From Clostridium sp. AM33-3 (GTDB lineage: Bacteria; Bacillota; Clostridia; Lachnospirales; Lachnospiraceae), in NCBI RefSeq assembly GCF_003480315.1, contig NZ_QUIV01000001.1:62001-126000 (forward strand): a DNA stretch of 64,000 nucleotides, written 5' to 3'. This document shows positions 35,199 to 43,896 of the stretch, piece after piece. The position numbers and the translations under genes are program-made. The notes below the pieces were generated by a model, which saw only the letters and a list, made by a program, of their open reading frames with translations, searched no databases and was not told the origin of the DNA. Positions within the stretch are counted from its first letter, which is position 1, and every line of letters begins with the position of its first letter.

Positions 35199-36305
35199 AT
35201 GGGTGACAATTACAATGATTGGGGAGACGGAAGTATTTTGTCGGATATTGACATTCAGAATGAAATGGCAAAGGGAAATTTATTCATTGCTCCATATGAA
35301 CCATTGCAGCTCAAGCCATCGGGGTATAATCTGACGCCTACACGGTTGATTTATTCCACAAAGCGGAAAAAGTTATTGACTGTTTATGAAAATAATAACG
35401 AAGTATATGTTATGGTAGAACGTAACGATACTGTTTTGGTACGAACGAGGGAAACGCTGATTATTCCGGCTAAGCTGGCGGGAGCTTTTTATTCCAAGGT
35501 GAAAGTTGTATCCCAGGGGTTTGGACATGTCTCCACAACGCTGGATCCCCATTGGGAAGGGCAGCTGTTGATCTCATTAAATAACCCTACAGACAGAAAA
35601 CTTAAATTCTCGATAGAAAAGAATGTTTACGGCAAGACAATCTACAATTCGTTTGTGACAGTGCAGTTTATGACTCTGCGCTCATCGACTCCGAAACATT
35701 CCGATAATCTGTCTGGCCGTCTGGATATTTTCGAAGCAACGCTGGAGCGGAACGTTTCCGTGTTAAAAAAGCATGAGATTCAGCGCCTGAGAGATCTGGT
35801 AGCGGAACTTCATAAATATGAGCGAAAAACGCTCGATGCCATTTTGATTGAAAAATTAGATGAAAATGAACGTCAGCAATGGAATCAGATTCAGGTTGAG
35901 GCAAATGAAGATTCCTATCGGGAGAAACGAAAGGTTTTTTTGGAGGAAAAGCATAAAAGATATCTGAGGTGTGTGCGGGAGCAGGTAAACGAAGATGCGC
36001 AAGGCTGCATTGATATCGTAAACCGTTACATAGAGAAGAAGCAGCAGTGCCTGCCTTTGAGCTATAGAATCTTTCATTGGCTGCTTGGACATGCATATGA
36101 GCTTGCCGGATTACTGATTGTGGCACTGATCGTTGTTTTTATCGCTATCATGCCTAAGAGTAGCCCGAAAGAAAATATTTCATTTTGCCAGAGATTATTA
36201 AGCGATGATGCTGTGGTCGTGGAATTGTTCCTGGCTGCGGTTGGATATATTATTGCACCTATTTTTTCGAGGATTGCAAGACGCATGTGGAACCGGATTC
36301 GATAG
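35199..36305 (+). CDS. Membrane-anchored protein with a dCTP-deaminase/dUTPase-fold domain
   Basis: 368 aa. Residues about 30-165 fit the DCD/DUT beta fold: QLKPSGYNLTPTRLIYSTKR, ETLIIPAKLAGAFYSKVKVV, GFGHVSTTLDPHWEGQLLIS and LNNPTDRKLKF. The arginine of the usual RSS motif and the catalytic Glu of the following strand appear replaced (YSK; ISL), so nucleotide binding without catalysis is possible. A coiled-coil stalk (about 175-285) and two TM helices (about 291-313 and 330-350) follow. RBS is a G6 run before ATG 35199. Its neighbour 27 bases downstream is a deaminase, pointing to one nucleotide-directed system. Confidence 0.75.
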   Translation: MGDNYNDWGDGSILSDIDIQNEMAKGNLFIAPYEPLQLKPSGYNLTPTRLIYSTKRKKLLTVYENNNEVYVMVERNDTVLVRTRETLIIPAKLAGAFYSKVKVVSQGFGHVSTTLDPHWEGQLLISLNNPTDRKLKFSIEKNVYGKTIYNSFVTVQFMTLRSSTPKHSDNLSGRLDIFEATLERNVSVLKKHEIQRLRDLVAELHKYERKTLDAILIEKLDENERQQWNQIQVEANEDSYREKRKVFLEEKHKRYLRCVREQVNEDAQGCIDIVNRYIEKKQQCLPLSYRIFHWLLGHAYELAGLLIVALIVVFIAIMPKSSPKENISFCQRLLSDDAVVVELFLAAVGYIIAPIFSRIARRMWNRIR

Positions 36306-36332
36306 TCATACCTTAGGAAGGGGTGTACGTGT

Positions 36333-38492
36333 ATGGGGAAAAAGATATCATTTGAGATGCAGAATAAAACAATCCGAAAGGTTTTCAAAGAACGGGATGA
36401 TTTTATCATCATTGGACTCACAGGCGCGATCGGCGAAGGCTTAAAAGACATTGCGAATATCATGCAGAAGAATTTCAATGAGTTTTATTTGCCGGAATAT
36501 AGTTCAGATGGAGATTTCATGCAGCAGCTTGAGTACTCGAATGTGTATACTTTTGCGAAAAAGCACTGGAAAACCTTCGATCTGATTCGTGCCCGGGACA
36601 TTATCATAACCTATATTTTGGAAAATCCGTCCAGTCTGGACCGTTTTTACAGTGATACAGGGAAACACTTGTTTCGGGAACAGGAATTTATGAATGGGGT
36701 TCATCGAGGCCTCATAGAGTGTAAGAAACATCTGGACCCGCAGCACAGTGATATGGACCGGGAGATTTTTGACATCATAGATCGGTTTGTGAATAAAATT
36801 CTTTCGGAAGGCCTTGAGACGGGAATTCTGAAAATGAATGCGGTATTGAGTGAATATATCAAGGTGCTGAGAAGCAAAGACGGAAGCCTGCTGGGAGCGC
36901 GAACCGATTTAACATTATATGTTTACACAAAATACATTCTCCCGATTGTAGGAAATCTGATCAAAAAAACAATTTCCGAAAATTATGTCCGTTTGTTTCA
37001 GCGATACGGAAATGAAATCCGTTTTTTTGGCACATTGGATATTCTGCAGTGGAAAGAACGACTGGAGAATATTGAAAATTCGGAAGCTGTGGATTACTGC
37101 TATAGCATCGCCAAAAGAATCAATACCTTCATAAAAATAAGAAGATCGCCCAAATCGAATCAGAAATCTGTTCCGGTGCGGATTGTGATTGAATCCTTAA
37201 AGAACCCGTATGAATTCAGCTTTTTGAAAGACCGTTATTCCGCGTACTATACGTTTGCGATGTTATCAAAAGGCGGGGAAGAGCATGATGACAGCCGGTT
37301 TGCGGAAAAAAATCATAAGAAGCTGTTAGAAGCTCCGAATCTGGTGAAGAAAGGTTTCAAAGAGTTTGTTCGGATCACAGCGGAGATACTCTCCAAAAAA
37401 GTAATGCTCCCTTCGGATCAGACATCCGATTATGTAGTAAGTCTTACGGATCCGGAAAAATTTATACAGTATATTTATGAACATTTGCCGAAGGACGGAG
37501 AAAAAGGGTATACCTACGAGGTGGTTCCACCGCTGGAAGATATCTGCTATGCGGACGAGCGAGAAAAATATGAACAGTCTGGCATAAGAGAAGAAGAGTT
37601 CAGATTTTATCTGGAAATATTAAAAGATCCGGTAAGAGCATTCTGCATGGTATCCGATTTGTTCCCGTTTTATCTGCAGGATATACAAAACGCAACGCAA
37701 AATGCAGATGTATTTTTAAGCAATACGGATCAGCAGGAATTAACCTATAAAATTGTAAGATATGTCAGCCTGATCATGCATCCGGGACTGGTTCCTCCTA
37801 CAAAAGAAGAACGCTGCATGCAGGTGGCATTTAGCGCAAAGGTAAATTCCGGCTGTGTTTCAAGACAGGTGGGAGCTGTTGTAACAGATAAAGATTATAA
37901 TATCTTATCTCTTGGCTGGAATGACGTGCATTGTGAAAGAGTTCCGTGTGTTTACCGGAATTTACGGGACTTACAAAAGAGCCATAACCATAAAATGTAC
38001 AGTGATCTGGAACTGCGGGAAACCGGCGTTTTCAAACAGTATGTTAACAGCTATGATTTCTCGGATCTGGATCGCTGCGACGCAATACTGGATGGGCTGC
38101 CTTCTGCCTATTGCTTTAAAAGCATTTACAATGAATTGATGCATGGCAATAATCCGGATTATTCCAGGGCCATTCATGCAGAGGCAAGAGCCTTCTGGGC
38201 ATGTAATAAAGAACTGGCCAGAGGTGGCTGCCTCTTTACCACATCCAGCTCATGCGAGAACTGTACCATACTTGCCAATGAGTATGGAATCAAAAATATC
38301 TATTATATAGAGAAATATGCTGGAATTGCCCAGGAGCATGTAGCTGCTTCCGGAGCGCCAGAAAACCGGGCCCAATTCATATTATTCGAGGGCGCAATTG
38401 GAAACGCCTATATGAAAATGTACACACCGGTCATGCCGATTAAGGATGAGCTGATGCTGCGGGGGATCAGGCGGATGAGGAAAAGAAGGTGA
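36333..38492 (+). CDS. AvcD-like antiphage dCMP/dCTP deaminase with N-terminal P-loop-like domain
   Basis: 719 aa. The N-terminal part starts with a degenerate P-loop (DFIIIGLTGAIGEGLKDIAN) as in the kinase-like domain of AvcD proteins; a long helical middle follows. The C-terminal deoxycytidylate deaminase domain is clear: VAFSAKVNSGCVSRQVGAVV, zinc ligand and catalytic Glu in HAEARAF (His615), and SSCENC (Cys641, Cys644), where Ser replaces the usual Pro. AvcD enzymes deplete dC nucleotides on infection and are controlled by the AvcI RNA. No such RNA was identified here; the partner seems to be the upstream membrane protein. AT-moderate, + strand. Confidence 0.85.
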   Translation: MGKKISFEMQNKTIRKVFKERDDFIIIGLTGAIGEGLKDIANIMQKNFNEFYLPEYSSDGDFMQQLEYSNVYTFAKKHWKTFDLIRARDIIITYILENPSSLDRFYSDTGKHLFREQEFMNGVHRGLIECKKHLDPQHSDMDREIFDIIDRFVNKILSEGLETGILKMNAVLSEYIKVLRSKDGSLLGARTDLTLYVYTKYILPIVGNLIKKTISENYVRLFQRYGNEIRFFGTLDILQWKERLENIENSEAVDYCYSIAKRINTFIKIRRSPKSNQKSVPVRIVIESLKNPYEFSFLKDRYSAYYTFAMLSKGGEEHDDSRFAEKNHKKLLEAPNLVKKGFKEFVRITAEILSKKVMLPSDQTSDYVVSLTDPEKFIQYIYEHLPKDGEKGYTYEVVPPLEDICYADEREKYEQSGIREEEFRFYLEILKDPVRAFCMVSDLFPFYLQDIQNATQNADVFLSNTDQQELTYKIVRYVSLIMHPGLVPPTKEERCMQVAFSAKVNSGCVSRQVGAVVTDKDYNILSLGWNDVHCERVPCVYRNLRDLQKSHNHKMYSDLELRETGVFKQYVNSYDFSDLDRCDAILDGLPSAYCFKSIYNELMHGNNPDYSRAIHAEARAFWACNKELARGGCLFTTSSSCENCTILANEYGIKNIYYIEKYAGIAQEHVAASGAPENRAQFILFEGAIGNAYMKMYTPVMPIKDELMLRGIRRMRKRR

Positions 38493-38781
38493 AAATAAAG
38501 AATCCGGCAGTTATACGATAGATTGGTTTTATAAATCGAAGGGGATAAGTTAGATGGGAAGTACATAAAACAAGAATCAGTTGTATCGATATTGATAGAG
38601 AAAAGGGCTTCATAGAGGTATGTTCAATGCAGAAAAACTGATGCCGATGGATATTTGGAGATGCTTACAGTCAAAGAGCAGGCAAAACGGTTGTATTGAT
38701 AAATTGCTGAAGTGCGAAGCATGGCAGCAACGTTGAAACTTCCTCTTGCATGTTGGATTGTGGATATAAGGATACGCATAT

Positions 38782-39972
38782 ATGAGAATGAAATATAGGA
38801 TCCAGGAAAAATTGAAATTTTTAGCATTTGCTTTTTATCCAAAAACGACGTTGATTGCCTGTACAGTTTTATCAGCAATCATTATTGCGGTACTTGGAAT
38901 TGTGATGGCAACGGTCCCACATGAATCGAATTGGTACAATATCGTATTTGCGTTGACTACAGGAGTGGTTGGTTCTTTTATTGTCTCGGTTGTAGTAGAA
39001 CTAACTGGTAACTATAAGCATAACAGGTTAGCGTGGTATGAATTGCAGGATTATTATTCGGCTGTTTTGAATTATGAAAGTCATAAACAGATCATGATGC
39101 GCCAGACTCCGCATCAGCGGGCAGAACAGAAGGCGCATGAAGAGTATATTGCGGCTGGAGGAATGGAAGAACTGGATGAAGATGATAAACCTAAGGATAT
39201 TATTCAGATAATGTGGGAACAATTGCCTGAAATAATTCCTGTTTTCTCACAGACATTGAATGATAAAAAAGAATTTTTAAGTGATGCGGAAATTGAGGAA
39301 TTAAAAATTATTCTTTCTGATTATCATGGGATTCAGTTGGTCATTCGGGAACGCATTTTAATGTCTCCGATGACATATGACGCCCTTAACCATCCGGACG
39401 AAGACAATTTAAAATCAATTTATCCATCGGATGTCATAAAAAACATGCCGGATTGGATAAGGAGGTACTTATCCAGCAAAGAGAGTCAAAAAGCATGTAA
39501 GATATACGAGGAGGCAATTCTTTCAGATCCATTTTTGCTTTCGCAGTTTATGAAAGACTATGATATATCACAGAGCGGATTTGAGAATTACCAGAATGAT
39601 TTGGATAAATTGGAAGAAGAGGAATTAAGGGAGCTGGAAGAGATTGATTATGATGAACTGGATTTTTCAAAACCTGAGGATGAAGAAATTTCCCGGGCCC
39701 AAAATGAAAAATTTGATATCCAGATGGAATTGGAGCAAAGGCGCTGGGGGAGCGGACATTTAAGCAGATGCTGTAAAAATATATCTGAGAGCATAGAAGT
39801 TCTCGAAAAAAGCATTCGAAAGAAACCTTATTATGGAATGATGATAAAACTTTATAATAATTCAGCAAGAGAACCAATAGATGATATCATGTCAACAATG
39901 TCATATGAAAGTGAAAAAAAGCGATTGGATAAGAAGCTTGCTAAGCAAAAGGCATTTGAAAATAGAAAATGA
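38782..39972 (+). CDS. Two-TM protein with large acidic cytoplasmic domain (unknown function)
   Basis: 396 aa. TM helices at about 20-42 (TLIACTVLSAIIIAVLGIVM) and 51-73 (IVFALTTGVVGSFIVSVVVE), then about 320 cytoplasmic residues, helical and acidic, with runs such as LDKLEEEELRELEEIDYDEL. No catalytic motif recognised. Cargo gene in cassette 2, 289 bases after the deaminase and 41 bases before an HNH gene. The 38493-38781 gap holds no convincing gene. Resembles membrane effectors of defence systems only in layout, so function is open. Confidence 0.72.
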   Translation: MRMKYRIQEKLKFLAFAFYPKTTLIACTVLSAIIIAVLGIVMATVPHESNWYNIVFALTTGVVGSFIVSVVVELTGNYKHNRLAWYELQDYYSAVLNYESHKQIMMRQTPHQRAEQKAHEEYIAAGGMEELDEDDKPKDIIQIMWEQLPEIIPVFSQTLNDKKEFLSDAEIEELKIILSDYHGIQLVIRERILMSPMTYDALNHPDEDNLKSIYPSDVIKNMPDWIRRYLSSKESQKACKIYEEAILSDPFLLSQFMKDYDISQSGFENYQNDLDKLEEEELRELEEIDYDELDFSKPEDEEISRAQNEKFDIQMELEQRRWGSGHLSRCCKNISESIEVLEKSIRKKPYYGMMIKLYNNSAREPIDDIMSTMSYESEKKRLDKKLAKQKAFENRK

Positions 39973-40013
39973 AATACTTTTGGAAAAAAAGAAAAAGTGT
40001 TTAGGAAAAGAAG

Positions 40014-41129
40014 ATGAACTGTTTTATCTGTAATGAAACGTTAACAGAGATAAATGCCTCAGATGAACATATTATTTTAAATTCATTAGGCGGCCATCTG
40101 CATTCAAAAAATTTACTGTGCAAAAAGTGTAATAGCAAATTGGGAAATCAGACGGATGCAGCATTAGCAGAAACATTGAAATTTGCTGCGTCGCAGCAAA
40201 ATGTGAAACGTTGTAGAGGGGAAAATCAGATTATTCGTACAAACGAGAAAGAAAAATATGATCTTGCGCCTGGATATAAGCCGGTATTGAAACAGCCAGA
40301 GACAAAGGTAGATAAACTGGCAGATGGGAAAGTAGAAATAAAGATAAATGCCAGAAATACACAGGAAACGAGAAAAATTTTAAAGTCATTGCAGAAGCAA
40401 TATCCGGCACTTGATATTGAAAAAGCGATGATGAAAGCCCAGAGAACACAAACATTTTGTGGAAGTCCAATAAGGGTGACTCTTCCTTTTTATGGAAAAA
40501 GGATATTCCCGTCAATTGCAAAGACAGCGGTTGAGTTTTATCTATTAAGAGGGGGGAACAGGGAAGAAATTAAGCATTTGATTCCATGGCTTCAGGGAAA
40601 AGAAGAGAAGAGGGCTTGTTGGTTTTATTATCCAGAGATTTCAGTTATACCATTTGATAAAAAAGAAATTTGTCATGTGATTTGCGTAGTTGGTGATGCT
40701 GATAAGAAATTATTGTATGGATATGTAGACTTCTTTGGAATTCTTCAATGTCTGATTTTGTTAAATGATCAATATTCAGGGGGAAATTATTGTGAAAGTT
40801 ATGTATACGATGTAAATGAAGTAAAAAAACTGGAAAAAAATCCCATTCTTTGTTTAGAACGTGATGAAATACAAAGGATTTTGCTTGGAAATGAAATCTC
40901 CTGGGCTGATGGATTAAAGCAGCAATTGATTCTATTTCAACAAAAGTCAGGAGAAATTATAAAAGAACGAATTTTAAAAGATATGTGGAACCGTGTAATG
41001 GACAATTTTTTAAGAAAATATCCAGAAGATACTTTGCTATCAGAAGAAATGTTGGTGGAGATGGTGGATGAAATGGAAAAAGAAATTATTCCGTGGTATG
41101 TTAGCAGAATCTGTGAGGTGGATTTATAA
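40014..41129 (+). CDS. HNH-endonuclease-domain protein
   Basis: 371 aa. The N-terminal 50 residues form a zinc-bound HNH-type motif: CFICNETLTEINASDEHIIL, NSLGGHLHSKNLLCKKCNSK with two Cys pairs and the central His. The remaining 300 residues contain no familiar domain (VTLPFYGKRIFPSIAKTAVE, GKEEKRACWFYYPEISVIPF). Proteins of this layout act as putative DNA-cutting effectors in mobile and defence islands. AGGAAAAGAAG precedes ATG 40014. AT-rich, cargo of cassette 2. Confidence 0.8.
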   Translation: MNCFICNETLTEINASDEHIILNSLGGHLHSKNLLCKKCNSKLGNQTDAALAETLKFAASQQNVKRCRGENQIIRTNEKEKYDLAPGYKPVLKQPETKVDKLADGKVEIKINARNTQETRKILKSLQKQYPALDIEKAMMKAQRTQTFCGSPIRVTLPFYGKRIFPSIAKTAVEFYLLRGGNREEIKHLIPWLQGKEEKRACWFYYPEISVIPFDKKEICHVICVVGDADKKLLYGYVDFFGILQCLILLNDQYSGGNYCESYVYDVNEVKKLEKNPILCLERDEIQRILLGNEISWADGLKQQLILFQQKSGEIIKERILKDMWNRVMDNFLRKYPEDTLLSEEMLVEMVDEMEKEIIPWYVSRICEVDL

Positions 41130-41163
41130 TAAAATTTAAAGGAAGTCAAGAGGAGGATAGCAT

Positions 41164-41367
41164 ATGAACCTGGCATGGATGAACAACGGATTTATTTGCA
41201 AAGATTTGTATGCACCGTTCGTTCTGGATAAGGATACGGATTATCTTGATGATTTGAAAAAGAAATATAAGACTGTACTTAAGCAGGCAGGAGATGCAGG
41301 AGCGGATGCTGAAAGTCTAAAGATACTCAAAAAGTTCAAAAATAAAATACTGGAAAAAGGAGTGTGA
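41164..41367 (+). CDS. Small hypothetical protein or remnant before the VOC gene
   Basis: 67 aa with an excellent RBS (AGAGGAGGA) before ATG 41164. MNLAWMNNGFICKDLYAPFV, LDDLKKKYKTVLKQAGDAGA, ILKKFKNKILEKGV. Mostly helical, no TM, no known domain. Ends 6 bases before the VOC gene. It could be the C-terminal end of a larger lost cargo protein or a genuine small partner. Confidence 0.55.
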   Translation: MNLAWMNNGFICKDLYAPFVLDKDTDYLDDLKKKYKTVLKQAGDAGADAESLKILKKFKNKILEKGV

Positions 41368-41373
41368 CATAAA

Positions 41374-41757
41374 ATGAATTTATCAAAAATACACCACATT
41401 GCAATCATCGTATCTGATTACGAAGCAGCTAAGGATTTCTATGTAAACAAACTGGGCTTCTCTGTCATCAGAGAAAACTATCGCCCGGAACGTAAAGACT
41501 GGAAGCTGGATCTGCGTGTCAATGAACACACAGAGCTGGAGATTTTCACTGAGGAAAACCCGCCGAAACGTGTAAACCGCCCAGAGGCCTGTGGTCTGCG
41601 TCACCTTGCGTTCTGCGTGGATAGCGTGGAACAGACAGTGAATGAGCTGGCGGAGATAGGAATTGAATGTGAGCCGATTCGGGTTGACGATTACACCGGA
41701 AAGAAGATGACTTTCTTTCATGACCCGGATGGACTGCCGCTGGAGCTGCATGAGTAA
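41374..41757 (+). CDS. VOC superfamily protein, copy 2
   Basis: 127 aa, same length as copy 1 (26444) and nearly identical; differences include Ile to Val and Ile to Thr in the RxNEHxE region, Ala to Thr in IFTEEN, Tyr to Cys in LAFCVDS and Val to Ile in ELAEIG. The same metal-ligand pattern is kept (HHIA, ELEIF, RHLAF, LELHE), so both copies could be active. Followed 2 bases later by the HTH gene. Confidence 0.92.
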   Translation: MNLSKIHHIAIIVSDYEAAKDFYVNKLGFSVIRENYRPERKDWKLDLRVNEHTELEIFTEENPPKRVNRPEACGLRHLAFCVDSVEQTVNELAEIGIECEPIRVDDYTGKKMTFFHDPDGLPLELHE

Positions 41758-41759
41758 TT

Positions 41760-42578
41760 ATGGGAGAAAAGCGAGAGTACAAGCAAAGAAAACCCGGAGG
41801 CGGCCGGAAGAAGCTGAAGCTGGAGTATGATGCCGGAAAGAATCTGAAAGAGCAGATGGAAAGTGCTGTGGCGCTTTATGATTCTAAGATGTCCTTGCAG
41901 GCCATCGGTGATGCTCTGAACCTGAACCCTATCAAAGTAAGGAAGCTCCTCATCACGGCTGGTGTGTATGAATCGGATGTGGCGGAAAAGGTGCAGGACA
42001 CTTTTGAAGAGTACCGAAAAACACAAGACTACAAAACTGCATTGCTATCAACCGCAACCGCCCTTGACCTTTCCAAAGCCTCCGTTACTTCGTACCTGCC
42101 TTATCAGAAAGGTGTGTATTATCCAAGTACAGAGAATGAGAAAATCAGTGTTGGCGCAGAGCGGCAGCGGAGATATAGAGCGATGAAACTCTTAAAGAAG
42201 AATCCGTGTGAGGAAACACTCTGGAACTGTATCGTTGCGTTCCGTGGATATGAGTTCAAAACGATATCCGGGTTGCCATTTGCCTACCAGTTAAAAAAGG
42301 GCAGAGGAAATGAGTTTACCAAAGAGCTGTGGATAGATAGGAGGGAAAATAGCAAGAGCCTTGCATGGAGTTCCGTGCTTCTTGCATATAAGAACATTGG
42401 ATGTATTGGTCAGGTCGTGGACAGACCCAAAGCACTGGGGGATATACGGGGAATCTCCTATATCTATGGAATCTTCAATCGCTTTGAACTGATTAAGATG
42501 CCGGAAAAATTATCCAGATCAATCATGCGTGAAAAGTATGAGAGTGGCTTGATTCGGAATGAACATGAATTTAAGTAG
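41760..42578 (+). CDS. HTH-containing protein of the VOC-HTH pair, copy 2
   Basis: 272 aa from ATG 41760. The N-terminal 150 residues closely follow copy 1 (KKLKLEYDAGKNLKEQMESA, SLQAIGDALNLNPIKVRKLL, SKASVTSYLPYQKGVYYPST). The central segment is different (KLLKKNPCEETLWNCIVAFR versus KRWRADQTEDNFWGVVLAYA), then similarity returns (ELWIDRRENSKSLAWSSVLL, RPKALGDIRGISYIYGIFNR) and the C-terminal tails differ completely. This mosaic pattern suggests exchange between paralogues. Likely DNA-binding. Confidence 0.8.
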   Translation: MGEKREYKQRKPGGGRKKLKLEYDAGKNLKEQMESAVALYDSKMSLQAIGDALNLNPIKVRKLLITAGVYESDVAEKVQDTFEEYRKTQDYKTALLSTATALDLSKASVTSYLPYQKGVYYPSTENEKISVGAERQRRYRAMKLLKKNPCEETLWNCIVAFRGYEFKTISGLPFAYQLKKGRGNEFTKELWIDRRENSKSLAWSSVLLAYKNIGCIGQVVDRPKALGDIRGISYIYGIFNRFELIKMPEKLSRSIMREKYESGLIRNEHEFK

Positions 42579-42588
42579 GGGCTGAATA

Positions 42589-42819
42589 ATGTGTTATCTA
42601 GTAGCGAAAGATCGTGATGCACATGGCTGTTTTGCTTTTAAAACAACTCACGGAAAGCATCTGGTAGAATTAAAGAGGGAACTGAATAAGGCGGTTGGGT
42701 ATAAAGGAGTGCAGATTGTAACAATCAGCAGGCCGACAGCGTATGGCGAGTATGCACCTTACCGTTTTGTGGATACAGAGCAAGAGTTCCAGACCCTTGT
42801 AAAAGGACTTCGGCCATAA
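42589..42819 (+). CDS. DUF6718-family small protein
   Basis: 76 aa. MCYLVAKDRDAHGCFAFKTT, HGKHLVELKRELNKAVGYKG and VTISRPTAYGEYAPYRFVDT match a small Lachnospiraceae family I know as DUF6718; its function is unknown. It takes the position that the 115-aa helical gene holds in cassette 1. Starts 10 bases after the HTH stop, terminator directly after. Confidence 0.75.
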   Translation: MCYLVAKDRDAHGCFAFKTTHGKHLVELKRELNKAVGYKGVQIVTISRPTAYGEYAPYRFVDTEQEFQTLVKGLRP

Positions 42820-42827
42820 AAATAATG

Positions 42828-42866
42828 CTGTGTGAACTCCAGAAGTTCACACGGTATTTTTTTTAT
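42828..42866 (+). terminator. Terminator at the end of cassette 2 genes
   Basis: GTGTGAACT pairs with AGTTCACAC around a 5-base loop, followed by GGTA and eight T. Sequence resembles the nested hairpin at 26351-26392. Confidence 0.85.
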
Positions 42867-42872
42867 GGCTGA

Positions 42873-42928
42873 TATATAGTATGTGACGGAAATAAAATGA
42901 ACTCCTGGACTTCAAAAAAGCCCTCGCT
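42873..42928 (+). repeat. 56-bp right-end repeat of cassette 2 (motif copy d plus tail)
   Basis: Matches 28021-28076 at 52 of 56 positions. Ends AAAAAAGCCCTCGCT and then diverges into a different hairpin (CTGTGTGATACACAG). From here to 43010 there is no gene; a leftward terminator-like hairpin with five T lies at about 42955-43005. Confidence 0.85.
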
Positions 42929-43010
42929 GTGTGATACACAGTGGTGGCGTTGGTAAAAAGACTCCCACATAACGTGTATAGTTAAATGTGTTTCATGGGG
43001 AGCCATTTTA

Positions 43011-43127
43011 TTATGCAGTTTTCTGTATAGCCAGAGGCTTGATTTCTTCTAAGGTCAGGTCTGTAAAAGCGGCAATATCTTCGTAAGTGAGTTTAGCGGA
43101 GGCCAGCATACGTTCACCAATGAATGA
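43011..43127 (-). pseudogene. C-terminal fragment of an Rpn/PD-(D/E)XK transposase-like gene
   Basis: The minus strand reads GERMLASAKLTYEDIAAFTD then LTLEEIKPLAIQKTA and a stop. This matches the C-terminal repeat-helix end of Rpn-type proteins. No start or nuclease domain remains. A leftward hairpin follows. Confidence 0.6.
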
Positions 43128-43133
43128 GTAGGA

Positions 43134-43483
43134 ATGGAATATCCGGGTATTCGGTTTACCATGAATGCTGTGATGGGAAAACTCGTTACACCGATGAAGA
43201 TTGATATTTCCACAGGAGATGTTATCACGTCAAGAGCAATCGAGTACAACTATAAATTGCTTTTGGATGACCGTTCCATCAGTCTCTGGTCGTACAATCT
43301 GGAAACCATTCTGGCAGAAAAACTTCAGACGGTCCTTGCAAGAGGTCTTTTGAATACCCGAATGAGAGACTTCTATGACATCAAGACCTTGCTTTCTATT
43401 TACGAGCAGGATATCGATGCTGATGTGCTGAAAAAGGCATTTGAGGCAAACTGTAAGAAAAGAAGCACCGAAAATCTTTTTAC
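43134..43483 (+). pseudogene. Internal fragment of an AbiEii/AbiGii-type nucleotidyltransferase toxin
   Basis: EYPGIRFTMNAVMGKLVTPM, KIDISTGDVITSRAIEYNYK, LWSYNLETILAEKLQTVLAR and GLLNTRMRDFYDIKTLLSIY are characteristic of the C-terminal half of AbiEii toxins (type IV toxin-antitoxin). The N-terminal nucleotidyltransferase core and the AbiEi antitoxin gene are absent. After NLF the frame runs into unrelated DNA with a terminator-like hairpin (GCCCAT with ATGGGC, 43484-43522). Confidence 0.8.
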
Positions 43484-43552
43484 GCCCATTTTTAGCCTGT
43501 CTGTTCTACGCAGATGGGCTTTTCTTATGCCCAAAAGAAGGTGGTCATCCGC

Positions 43553-43849
43553 ATGGCATCCAGAATCCAGGGCATCACCGTTGAGATCGGCGGCGATACC
43601 ACGAAGCTCTCCAAAGCACTGGAAGGCGTAACCAAAACAATCAAGGGAACGCAGTCCAGTCTTAAGGATGTCAACAAACTCCTGAAACTGGACCCTTCCA
43701 ATACAGAACTGGTCGTCCGGAAGCAGAAGATGCTCAAGGATGCCATTGAACTGGAGAAGAGGGGGGATGACCAACAAAATATTGCTGGAAAGTTCACAGA
43801 AGACCGCTTGATAAACAGATGGCTTTATGGTAACATGAAAATACAATAG
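43553..43849 (+). pseudogene. N-terminal fragment of a phage tail tape-measure protein
   Basis: From ATG 43553: MASRIQGITVEIGGDTTKLS, KALEGVTKTIKGTQSSLKDV, NKLLKLDPSNTELVVRKQKM are typical of the first 70 residues of Siphovirus tape-measure proteins, normally over 700 aa. It then changes to unrelated residues and stops at 43849. No other phage structural gene is nearby. Confidence 0.75.
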
Positions 43850-43896
43850 GGGTATTGTATACTCCGATTGATAACACTTTGAGGAGGTGCTTGCCG

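Noticed and set aside
38493..38781. AvcI-like regulatory RNA near the deaminase
   Set aside because: No conserved structure could be recognised by eye here or upstream; a covariance-model search would be needed.
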